From: an uncultured Eubacteriales bacterium
GTDB lineage: Bacteria > Bacillota > Clostridia > Monoglobales > Monoglobaceae
NCBI GenBank assembly: GCA_905198865.1
Contig: CAJKEB010000045.1
Coordinates: forward strand, 1-14,033
Direction: 5' to 3'
Length of the DNA stretch: 14,033 nucleotides
The notes below the pieces were generated by a model. It ran no database searches. It was not told the origin of the DNA and worked only from the letters and a program-made list of their open reading frames with translations. Below, piece after piece: positions 1 to 6,180 of the stretch (positions are counted from its first letter, which is position 1; the number at the start of each line of letters is the position of its first letter). The position numbers and the translations under genes are program-made.

Positions 1-56
1 GCAGGGGTAGTAAGACTTGAACTCACGGCACGCGGTTTTGGAGACCGCTGCTCTAA
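1..56 (-). tRNA. tRNA-Trp(CCA) 3' part, partial; likely attachment-site remnant
   Basis: Read on the minus strand this has the end of a D-arm (TAGAGC), a 5-bp anticodon stem (positions 32-36 and 44-48), loop CTCCAAA with anticodon CCA (39-41), a short variable region, a T-arm with TTCAAGT and an acceptor strand TACCCCT followed by GC. The last bases of the CCA end fall off the left edge. The 5' acceptor strand and most of the D-arm are missing: sequence at positions above about 57 is unrelated and cannot pair with TACCCCT. A 3' tRNA portion with foreign sequence on its 5' side is what a tyrosine-integrase element leaves at its distal attachment site. The identity as tRNA-Trp sequence is clear. 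The att interpretation is inference, and this copy should not make a functional tRNA. Confidence 0.8.
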
Positions 57-206
57 GCGCCGGAAAACCGCATGAGGTCTGCATTTGTGCCACCGCCTTC
101 AACCCACGTATTACAATTTGTATTACAATAGTAAATTTTGCTTTATTCTATCTCAATAAGACCCAAGTCTATAAGAGATATACACCGAATTTACTCTCTC
201 GATGTT

Positions 207-776
207 CTAACAATTCTTTTTTATCAGTTTACCATCAAAACTAATTTCATAATAGTTATTCTGAAAATCCCTTAATTTTATTCTGTCATCATCGATCACA
301 AATGCCGAAGTATTATCCAGTGTTGTAAAAATATCGATACCGCTAAAAGTCCATACACAATTAAAATTTTTATCAAGCCTTATAATCTCTGTTTCTCCGT
401 ATAAAATGTAGAAATCCTTTACTTTATAAAGTTCAAAGCCAAAAAAGCATTCATTTATATTCTTGTGCAGAATTCGCTTGAAACCTCTTAAACCTATTTG
501 TGTAATAGTCGTATTTTGCAGGACAGTTAAAACATCATCTTCAAGCACAGCGCAATTTCTATCAAACGAGTAGTTCTCGCCAGTTAAAGCGATTTTGACG
601 GCTTTATCTCCTGCTTTTACATTTACAGATAAAGTACTGTCTAAATCCGCATCATAAAATTCATTCACTTTCTCCAAACCAAACACATAATCATAATCGC
701 ACTGACCATCATTTTCGGCATGGAAATCCTCATCTATTTTAATCTCTATTTCGTATTTGTCATTCTGTAATTTCAT
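207..776 (-). CDS. hypothetical protein, 189 aa, adjacent to HIRAN gene
   Basis: I do not recognise this protein. It is acidic, has no signal peptide or membrane segment, and looks beta-rich. The C-terminal third contains a WTFSGIDIF segment followed by YYEISFDGKLIKK, a strand-turn-strand pattern I associate loosely with small cytoplasmic proteins found in mobile-element cargo, including some immunity-type proteins. That association is weak. The ATG lies only 6 nt after the stop of the HIRAN gene, with AAAAGAAC before it as a poor ribosome site, so the two were probably one operon with translational coupling. No terminator is evident between its stop and the tRNA remnant. Because the HIRAN gene upstream appears to have lost its start, expression of this gene is uncertain. 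Confidence 0.6.
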   Translation of the reverse strand: MKLQNDKYEIEIKIDEDFHAENDGQCDYDYVFGLEKVNEFYDADLDSTLSVNVKAGDKAVKIALTGENYSFDRNCAVLEDDVLTVLQNTTITQIGLRGFKRILHKNINECFFGFELYKVKDFYILYGETEIIRLDKNFNCVWTFSGIDIFTTLDNTSAFVIDDDRIKLRDFQNNYYEISFDGKLIKKNC

Positions 777-782
777 GTTCTT

Positions 783-1106
783 TTAATCATCCAAAAATAC
801 CCTAATCATTATCCTCCACCAGCTACCGACCAGTTCTTTATCGTACACCTCACCGTATAGCAGCTTGCCTGCGTCCATAAGGCGGGAAAGAATTTCGTTT
901 TTGTCGCGCGGTATATAACCGAGCTTGTCGCCGTTTTCGTTTTTAATCACAATAGCGCGTTCATCATACTCATTATCAGGCTCACGAAAGAATTTCAACC
1001 GCTTACCGATAGTCAGCTCCGGTTCAAGTCTGTCAATATTGTCGATATGAGTTGTGCCGGCGATATGTACGCTGATAAGGTAAATATCATTCTGAAATGG
1101 TCTGCC
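783..1106 (-). pseudogene. HIRAN-domain protein, start codon apparently lost
   Basis: The reading frame encodes about 107 residues with clear HIRAN features: VHIAGTTHIDNI near the N-terminus, then FFREPDNEYDERAI, GDKLGYIPRDKN and SRLMDAGKLLYG. HIRAN domains occur alone or fused to SNF2-type helicases and are proposed to recognise damaged DNA or stalled forks. A TTG at 998 could start a 71-residue protein, but family-like sequence continues upstream of it through DIYLISVHIAGT to about position 1106. There is no ATG, GTG or TTG in frame there. A good Shine-Dalgarno-like GGTGGAG sits just upstream of a TTA codon where a start would be expected. The frame runs directly into the 3' end of the neighbouring coiled-coil fragment, so a deletion junction that removed the start is likely. 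Translation from TTG, CTG or by frameshift is the alternative. Confidence 0.7.
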
Positions 1107-1839
1107 TAAGTGAACTCCACCCTTGTTTCAACATCATCCAGACCTTTTTAATTGTACCGAAAATAGGTCCAATAACGGCTGTGGCTACGGTAGTAAATAC
1201 CGTGTTACCCGCATTAATCAGATGAGTTTTCATTTTACCAATAAATGAGTGAATTGCTTCTTTAAGACTATTCAACAAAGTATCCAATGCTTTTTTAGCA
1301 GACTTAAACCACTTAACCAACTTTGCAATAATTTCTCTAACCAATTCAGCCAATAATTGCATAAGAACGGCACGTAAAGCTTTTCCACCAATACGGAACG
1401 CTTCTTTTTTTCGAGATTTTTTACCCGCCTCAATAGACTTCCGTTCAGCCTCTTTTTTCTGCTTTTCGTATTCTTCACGCGCTTCCGCATCTTTTTGACG
1501 CATTTTTGCATCATCTTCTGCACTAATATCGAATATTTCATCCGGTTTCTGTCCATTGGCATTAGGATTATCAAGCCACTCTGTCATTGACTTATCACCC
1601 TTAGAGCGGTTGAGGCTTGAATCCATTTCATTAAGATTTGCATTACTATTTGCGAATGCAATCTGTTCTTCCTTGGTCATATGTGCATTAGCAGCCGGGT
1701 CTCGAATAATTTCAGCAGCCGAAACAGTGTGATCCATATCAGTGTGATTTTCATCAGAACCGCTCGGACGCCCTTCATCAAACGGTTTTCTCGCACCTTT
1801 GACTAATGTAGCTTCTTCTTTATTTCGGGCTTTATCCAC
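1087..1839 (-). pseudogene. fragment of a large coiled-coil/hydrophobic mobile-element protein
   Basis: The open frame gives 250 residues: a polar, Asn/Asp-rich N-terminal part (AEIIRDPAANAHMTKEEQ, NANLNEMDSSLNRSKGD), a Lys/Glu-rich coiled-coil stretch around residues 110-145, and an amphipathic to hydrophobic C-terminal part (ALRAVLMQLLAELVREIIAK, AVIGPIFGTIKKVWMMLK). I recall similar segments inside longer hypothetical proteins on clostridial conjugative elements, but no function is known to me. The apparent GTG start lies inside the transposase remnant, in a different frame and without a ribosome site. The C-terminus stops abruptly at the point where the HIRAN frame begins. Both ends therefore look like junctions rather than natural termini. 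Fragment status is inference from these two abrupt edges. Confidence 0.55.
1796..1809. repeat. 14-bp direct repeat, copy 1 (3' side of transposase remnant)
   Basis: CCTTTGACTAATGT here is repeated exactly at 2183-2196. The two copies flank the truncated transposase closely. Copy 1 lies at the junction with the coiled-coil fragment and encodes part of ATLVKG there. Confidence 0.7.
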
Positions 1840-2171
1840 TTGTTCACAACTCTTACCAAACTTGCATAACTACGTGTATATCCGTCTTTTCTAAGGGAAT
1901 CCCATAGCATTATCATATCATCTTTGTAATATGGATAACGCTTTAATATCATTTCTTTTTCTTCTGCTGTATGTTCATTTGGATGATGATGTGGTCTGTG
2001 GCTTTTATCGACAAGGCTTTTCCAACTCTTGCCGTCATATTTAGCTCGCCATTCATATATTGCCTACCTGCTCCTATGAAAGCGTATGCTTGCTTTTGTT
2101 ACTCCATTTTTATACGAATATTTAATTACACGTTGACGAAACTTTGCTTCTGATGTTATAATGTTATTCAT
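1803..2171 (-). pseudogene. transposase N-terminal remnant with in-frame amber stop
   Basis: An ATG at 2171 with an upstream AAAGGAG opens a frame beginning MNNIITSEAKFRQRVIKYS, a helix-turn-helix region typical of the N-terminus of IS3/IS481-like DDE transposases. A TAG interrupts it at 2066-2064. Translation in the same frame then continues as AIYEWRAKYDGKSWKSL, SHRPHHHPNEHTAEEKEM and WDSLRKDGYTRSYASLVRVV, so the stop fits a single CAG-to-TAG change and not a frameshift. The frame ends at 1803-1805 after about 120 codons, where the coiled-coil fragment takes over. The whole DDE catalytic domain is absent, so this cannot be an active transposase. Family assignment beyond HTH plus DDE transposase N-terminus is from memory. 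Confidence 0.75.
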
Positions 2172-2182
2172 GGAAAATGACT

Positions 2183-2196
2183 CCTTTGACTAATGT
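2183..2196. repeat. 14-bp direct repeat, copy 2 (5' side of transposase remnant)
   Basis: This is an exact match to 1796-1809 in the same orientation. It includes most of the ribosome binding site of the transposase remnant (AAAGG on the minus strand), so it is not simply a target-site duplication outside an insertion sequence end. Confidence 0.7.
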
Positions 2197-2325
2197 TTTT
2201 GTGGTTTTTAACATTATATCATATTTGGAGCTCATTTTCCTTTTTATTTGTCACCTATCAATTGTATCACATCAATGTAACCAAACATCAACAAAATTTT
2301 GGCAGATTTTATCCGTTTTTTTACA

Positions 2326-3018
2326 TCAATTTGTATAATTTTCTAACGCTGAAGCTATCGCCCAGGCTATTTTCGCCTGATATTCTGCGTCGTTCAGCTT
2401 TTTTTCCCCCTCCGGATTTGACAGAAATCCACATTCCACCAGAATTGCCGGAATAGGCGGATTTTTCATAAGGAAAAGGCTTTCGTCCGCCGTTTTTACC
2501 GTATGCGTTTCGGCTCCCGTAACCTCCCCTATATTTTCCTGTATTTTCTTTGCTGTTTCCTCTATATCCGGGTGCGATTTATCATAAAAAATATGCAGAC
2601 CATGAACCTTGGAATCAGTAAAGGAATTCATATGAATACTTATAAACAGATCCGCGCCGCTGTCTTGTATTATGTTAAGGCGCTTATTCATATCCGATAC
2701 CTTCATTTTATGTATAGTATCCGCCGACTCCTCCTGCAAACCGCTGTCGCCCTCGCGTGTCAGTATTACCTCTGCGCCCTTCCCCTCCAGTACCTCCTGT
2801 AATTTTTGCACAATAGCAAGGTTTATATCCTTTTCAAGCGTTCCGTTCACCCCCACAGCTCCACCGTCCGGGTCGCCGTGTCCCGCGTCAAGAATGATTT
2901 TTAAATCACTGTCAGCAAAGGTCTGACTGCTTTCATATTTTTTTATTCCGTAAAACACGACCGCTACTGCAATGATAATCAAAACTGCCGCCGCAATATG
3001 CTTCTTCATAACAATCAT
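2326..3018 (-). CDS. cwlD: N-acetylmuramoyl-L-alanine amidase, CwlD-like
   Basis: This is a zinc-dependent Amidase_3 enzyme of 230 residues, the usual size for CwlD, which trims peptide side chains from spore cortex peptidoglycan on the way to muramic-delta-lactam. An N-terminal membrane segment (about residues 7-24, following MKKH) would anchor it outside the membrane. Zinc and catalytic residues are visible: His47 in DAGHGDPDGG, Glu62 in TLEKDINL, His129 in SIHMNS, and the catalytic Glu195 in LVECGFLSNP. I chose the ATG at 3018 because AAGGGGATATT precedes it; an in-frame ATG at 3009 is the alternative. It is transcribed away from the protease terminator at 3092-3123, so it should have its own promoter. 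A generic lytic amidase is possible, but size, anchor and motif order favour CwlD. Confidence 0.85.
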   Translation of the reverse strand: MIVMKKHIAAAVLIIIAVAVVFYGIKKYESSQTFADSDLKIILDAGHGDPDGGAVGVNGTLEKDINLAIVQKLQEVLEGKGAEVILTREGDSGLQEESADTIHKMKVSDMNKRLNIIQDSGADLFISIHMNSFTDSKVHGLHIFYDKSHPDIEETAKKIQENIGEVTGAETHTVKTADESLFLMKNPPIPAILVECGFLSNPEGEKKLNDAEYQAKIAWAIASALENYTN

Positions 3019-3045
3019 AATATCCCCTTCCCAAAAGTTAAGCAT

Positions 3046-3051
3046 ATTATA
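3046..3051 (-). promoter_or_regulatory. candidate -10 box for cwlD
   Basis: TATAAT on the minus strand, 28 nt upstream of the chosen ATG. No convincing -35 hexamer is seen at the expected spacing, so a different sigma factor or an activator cannot be excluded. Confidence 0.35.
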
Positions 3052-3091
3052 TTTTTATGAATCGGACTTGTTTTATATACAAACACCACAT

Positions 3092-3123
3092 AAAAATAAC
3101 GTCTGCTTTCGCAGACGTTATTT
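3092..3123 (-). terminator. Rho-independent terminator of the protease gene (copy 1 of a 32-bp repeat)
   Basis: A perfect 13-bp stem (arm ends CGTCTGC and GCAGACG) closes a TTTC loop. It is flanked by an A-run on one side and T-rich sequence on the other, so it can act in both directions. It lies 22 nt after the protease stop. The same 32 bp occur exactly at 10918-10949. Confidence 0.85.
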
Positions 3124-3145
3124 ACCTCGTATTTCGCCGTATATT

Positions 3146-5119
3146 TTAATAAAGCTCCACTATCTCGGTAGTGAACACATTGTTGTATATATCGGTCAGT
3201 TCATAAAATATATTCGTGGTAAAATCACCTATATGCTCATAGCTGACCTCTATATTGCCGTTTACCGTCAGTTTATCTCCCAGAGAATATACTCCGTCAT
3301 ACTCTCCGTCATATGTGTAATAATCGCACAGAAATTCAAGCACATCGCCGCTTTTCAACTGTTTCAGTCCCTTTTGCGGAACAGAAATTTCACTTTCCTC
3401 CGTATAAGGTCTGTATCCTGCCACATAGCCGTCCTCATGATTGTCGTCCCAGTAAAGCATAATTTCTATCTGCTCGCTGCCGTTGAGCAATGCCGGCACA
3501 TATCCGTATGTATACCATTCATCAGCGTCCTGCGGCGTTTCATATTCAAAATAATATGGCACGTTCTGACCGTCAAGGGCTATCCAGTAATAGTCAAAAT
3601 CAACCATCAGGTCGCCGTCATCATCGAATTCGTATACGTTGTCAAGACCTACATCAATATACCCCTCGCCGTCATCAAGATACACCTGCACAGCCGCATT
3701 GTTTATCGTTTCCCATTCCTCGTCGGTCAGCGACAGGGCAAAATAATCTCCCTTATCTATTACCTCCAGCTCATCATAACTTTCCGTTTCAAAGTCCGTA
3801 TCAGAGCTATACCATGAATACTGGGTATAATCAATATATTCGTTTTCCCTTTCCTCCGTAAAATACATCTGTCCGTCTGCAAGAATATTGAGAAATTTTT
3901 CAAAAAATCCCTCGCACAGCTCACCGTAGCCGAAGCTCTCGTTCTGCGCCATAATTTCCGAATACACCTGCGGATAGTCATACGGAAAATACATGGCAAG
4001 TCCGCAGACGTCACAGGCTGAATTGTTTGTGTATTTCACGGCGCTTTGCAGCGCTTCTTTAAGACCCTGCTTGCTCTCAGAGTCCTCAAGATTATTGAGA
4101 TACGACATAATGTCTATCTGCTCATACTCACCGTCACCAAAGGATGTCGCCTTATATCTTGCGTTTGAAATTTCATTATATCTGTTATTGTCTATAAGCT
4201 GCTCAGAGGCGGTCATAAACCCTCCCAGCTTTGAGTACACATAAGGAATTTCACGCAGGTCTGTTATTGATAAGGTGTTCATGTCCCAGAAGCTCGAATC
4301 AGGGCCGTCTATGTAGTCATCAATTATCTGTCTGCCAAATTCAAGCGTAGTTACAGATGTATTGTCCGAAAGCATTTTAAGCCAGTTTTTATAGTACCAT
4401 CCCGTTGACGGCTCATATTCCTCAGACGCTATCATATAGTCCGCGTAGGGTTCAAGCATATAGGCGGTTTCAATAGTGCCCATAAGGCATGCGTCAAAGC
4501 CTACCGCATCAAATTTGATATTGCTGCCGCGCAGAGCGCTTCCTATATCGGCAAGACTCATCATGTCCTCGCTGTACAGTTCGTCATAGCCGTATCCGAG
4601 AACTGTTCCGCCGCCGTGATTCCATAATATAAGTTCATATCTGTCGGCAGGATATTTTTCCGCTGACCATTTTATAAAGTCCGTAAGCGAGGACGCCTCC
4701 GACATCGGCATTTCGCCCAGCTCCTCCAGAAGCTCAATCTGTCCGTTTCTGACAGCGTGACGCTGTGTGACTCCGTCGCCTATACGTTCATCTGCCCATT
4801 CAGCCGCGCCGCCCGTCTGAATTACAATATTTATATTATCCGCACCCGCTTCAAGCATTTCCTCTATGTCCGCGCTGGCGGCTCCCCCATCTGTTTCCAG
4901 ATCTGAGCCTATCATGTACACCATAACCGTGGCTGTGTCCTCTCCGCCGCCCTTAAGCTGTGTGTAATAATCGCGCAGACCATCTATTTTCAGATTTGCT
5001 GTTTTATATGCGCCGTCACCTCCTGAAAATATAAACAAGATTGCCAGAAGACACACCACTAAAAATAAAAATCCTCCGCAGCCCAATCCGGCCGCCAGAC
5101 AACCCTTTTTCTTATCCAT
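3146..5119 (-). CDS. membrane-anchored clostripain-family (C11) cysteine protease
   Basis: This 657-residue protein starts with a short Lys-rich cytoplasmic tail and one hydrophobic segment (about residues 13-32), so the bulk should lie outside the cell. The peptidase C11 domain follows from about residue 62 (TATVMVYMIGSDLE). The catalytic dyad is visible as His168 in LILWNHGGG and Cys211 in GFDACLMGTIETAY, the hallmark pattern of clostripain-type enzymes, which cleave after basic residues and are often self-activated. The last 230 or so residues are very acidic and Tyr/Asp-rich, probably beta-structured, with no family I recognise. The ATG has AAAGGAG at good spacing. The gene lies only about 20 nt past the lipoprotein terminator, so it either relies on read-through or has a promoter overlapping that hairpin. 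The substrate is unknown; neighbouring surface proteins are candidates. Confidence 0.88.
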   Translation of the reverse strand: MDKKKGCLAAGLGCGGFLFLVVCLLAILFIFSGGDGAYKTANLKIDGLRDYYTQLKGGGEDTATVMVYMIGSDLETDGGAASADIEEMLEAGADNINIVIQTGGAAEWADERIGDGVTQRHAVRNGQIELLEELGEMPMSEASSLTDFIKWSAEKYPADRYELILWNHGGGTVLGYGYDELYSEDMMSLADIGSALRGSNIKFDAVGFDACLMGTIETAYMLEPYADYMIASEEYEPSTGWYYKNWLKMLSDNTSVTTLEFGRQIIDDYIDGPDSSFWDMNTLSITDLREIPYVYSKLGGFMTASEQLIDNNRYNEISNARYKATSFGDGEYEQIDIMSYLNNLEDSESKQGLKEALQSAVKYTNNSACDVCGLAMYFPYDYPQVYSEIMAQNESFGYGELCEGFFEKFLNILADGQMYFTEERENEYIDYTQYSWYSSDTDFETESYDELEVIDKGDYFALSLTDEEWETINNAAVQVYLDDGEGYIDVGLDNVYEFDDDGDLMVDFDYYWIALDGQNVPYYFEYETPQDADEWYTYGYVPALLNGSEQIEIMLYWDDNHEDGYVAGYRPYTEESEISVPQKGLKQLKSGDVLEFLCDYYTYDGEYDGVYSLGDKLTVNGNIEVSYEHIGDFTTNIFYELTDIYNNVFTTEIVELY

Positions 5120-5137
5120 AGCACACTCCTTTAAAGC

Positions 5138-5168
5138 AAAAAATCGGCAGATTATCCGCCGATTTTTT
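5138..5168 (-). terminator. Rho-independent terminator after the lipoprotein gene
   Basis: Stem AAAAATCGGC/GCCGATTTTT with a 9-nt loop and T-runs on both strands. It lies 14 nt after the lipoprotein stop and about 20 nt before the protease start codon, so it probably sets the ratio of read-through into the protease gene. Confidence 0.8.
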
Positions 5169-5181
5169 TACTGATTATTTA

Positions 5182-5646
5182 TTATTCAGCAGAATCAACA
5201 ACTGCTTCCAGAACATCGTAAATTGAAAGAATAGCATCAATTACGTCCAGAGCCTCATCTTCGCTCTCGAAATCGTCCTGACTGATTTCACCAAGCTGAT
5301 CAATAAGCTCTGTAGCCTGATTCATAGCGTCTATTGCCTCGCCGCTCAATGTGACTGCTCCTGAGTTTGACGCGTCTGCAATCGTAGTATGTACATCTAC
5401 AAGCTGAGCATATAAATCCTGAAGCTTTGAAAATGTTTCATCTGAAATACCCTCGTCTGCCGCTGTATCAACAGCTGTGTTTTTCTGTGAAGATGTTGAT
5501 GTGTTTGATGATGTGCTGCTGTTTGATGATGTGCTGCTGTTTGATGATGTGCTGCTGCTTGATGATGTGTCGCTGCCGCCGCAGGAAGTAAGCGCTGTTA
5601 CTGACATTGCCGCAATTATTGCTATTGCCAAAATTTTCTTTTTCAT
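5182..5646 (-). CDS. Ser/Thr-rich small lipoprotein
   Basis: This 154-residue protein begins with a lipoprotein signal (MKKKILAIAIIAAMSVTALT) and a lipobox LTSC, so Cys22 should be lipidated and membrane-held on the outer face. Residues about 26-53 are a flexible Ser/Thr/Asn linker built from SSTSSN units. Residues about 65-152 are acidic and almost entirely helical by composition (ISDETFSKLQDLYAQLVDVH, AIDAMNQATELIDQLGE, DVIDAILSIYDVLEAVV), suggesting a three-helix bundle. I do not recognise the helical domain. It is 37 nt downstream of the TM2 gene with no terminator between, so the two probably share a transcript. A ribosome site AAGGAAA lies upstream. Confidence 0.8.
   Translation of the reverse strand: MKKKILAIAIIAAMSVTALTSCGGSDTSSSSSTSSNSSTSSNSSTSSNTSTSSQKNTAVDTAADEGISDETFSKLQDLYAQLVDVHTTIADASNSGAVTLSGEAIDAMNQATELIDQLGEISQDDFESEDEALDVIDAILSIYDVLEAVVDSAE
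5504..5575 (-). repeat. 18-bp tandem repeat, four units, in the lipoprotein linker
   Basis: Units run 5504-5521, 5522-5539, 5540-5557 and 5558-5575. The first three are identical and the fourth differs at a few bases. Each unit keeps frame and encodes six residues of the Ser-rich linker, so unit gain or loss by slippage would change only linker length. Confidence 0.85.
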
Positions 5647-5683
5647 TTATAATCATTTCCTTTCTTTAATAAATACCTTAAAA

Positions 5684-5884
5684 TTAGTTTTCGTATTCCG
5701 AACCATCCTTCGGCTTAAGCTTTCCGGTTGCTATCAGAATTATATCGATAAAATACCATATACCGAAGCCTCCGAATGTGATAAGCTTCAGAATTCCCAA
5801 ACCGATATATCCAAGATAAAATCTGTCTATACCAAGCTCCCCAAAGAAAATCGAAAGAATCAGTGCTACTATCTTTGATTTCAT
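5684..5884 (-). CDS. TM2-domain membrane protein
   Basis: This 66-residue protein has two transmembrane segments. The first is SKIVALILSIFFGELGIDRFYLG and the second GFGIWYFIDIILIATG, with the TM2 signature Gly-x-x-Gly-x-Asp/His-Arg-Phe-Tyr-Leu-Gly between them (GELGIDRFYLG). The family is widespread and its function is not established. I chose the ATG at 5884 because AAGGGAGGT precedes it at proper spacing; a longer in-frame start at 5926 has no such site. It is first in a likely operon with the Ser-rich lipoprotein, reading divergently from the LytTR regulator operon and driven by the promoter at 6045-6073. Confidence 0.85.
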   Translation of the reverse strand: MKSKIVALILSIFFGELGIDRFYLGYIGLGILKLITFGGFGIWYFIDIILIATGKLKPKDGSEYEN

Positions 5885-6044
5885 GTTTTTTACCTCCCTT
5901 AAAATATATTTACTTATGCAAGCCACTTTGCCTGCAATAAAGCCGTAATTGTTTCGCCGATTTCACGCGTTGCGCGGTTAAAATCCATATGCAGCGGATT
6001 TTAATGAACCAACACATATCCCCTTTAAAAAATCATTTTTTAGA

Positions 6045-6073
6045 ATTATAATATAACAAAATAGAAAAATCAA
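6045..6073 (-). promoter_or_regulatory. sigma-A-type promoter for the TM2-lipoprotein operon
   Basis: On the minus strand TTGATT (6073-6068) and TATAAT (6050-6045) are 17 bp apart, a near-consensus housekeeping promoter. It would start transcription near 6038, leaving an untranslated leader of about 150 nt before the TM2 start. Confidence 0.65.
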
Positions 6074-6082
6074 TACTTTTTG

Positions 6083-6118
6083 ACCGAAAAGCAGTTTTTA
6101 ATACCGAAAAGCACTTTT
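6083..6118 (+). promoter_or_regulatory. two direct repeats, candidate LytTR binding sites
   Basis: ACCGAAAAGCA followed by one variable base and TTTT occurs at 6083-6098 and again at 6103-6118, a 20-bp period or about two helical turns. LytTR regulators such as AgrA and VirR bind pairs of short direct repeats about 21-22 bp apart just upstream of a weak -35. These repeats end about 24 nt before the TATAAT at 6143, so they are placed for autoactivation of the regulator operon. The sequence between them and the divergent promoter is short, so that promoter could also be affected. The binding role is inference. Confidence 0.6.
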
Positions 6119-6119
6119 C

Positions 6120-6148
6120 AGCATATTTCTTTTGTGATACAATATAAT
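6120..6148 (+). promoter_or_regulatory. promoter of the regulator-surface protein-kinase operon
   Basis: A perfect -10 TATAAT lies at 6143-6148. The hexamer 17 bp upstream (AGCATA at 6120-6125) is a poor -35. That combination, directly downstream of the repeats at 6083-6118, suggests an activator-dependent promoter. Confidence 0.5.
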
Positions 6149-6180
6149 AGGTATAAAATAACTCATTGGGTGGTGATGGT

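Noticed and set aside
17..244. 75-codon plus-strand open frame at the left edge
   Set aside because: It crosses the tRNA-Trp remnant and the 3' end of the hypothetical gene, with no coding features.
1272..1574. 100-codon minus-strand frame inside the coiled-coil fragment
   Set aside because: It is an alternate frame of the coiled-coil region, Lys/Arg-rich only because of the A-rich codons there.
2050..2075. Programmed frameshift in the transposase
   Set aside because: The sequence after the TAG continues in the same frame, so it is an in-frame nonsense change and not a frameshift.
2972..3817. 281-codon plus-strand open frame across the protease and amidase genes
   Set aside because: It is antisense to two well-supported genes with catalytic motifs and overlaps a terminator; its composition is that of a shadow frame.
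5504..5575. Possible CRISPR-like repeat array
   Set aside because: The units are contiguous without spacers, are in frame and encode a Ser-rich linker.
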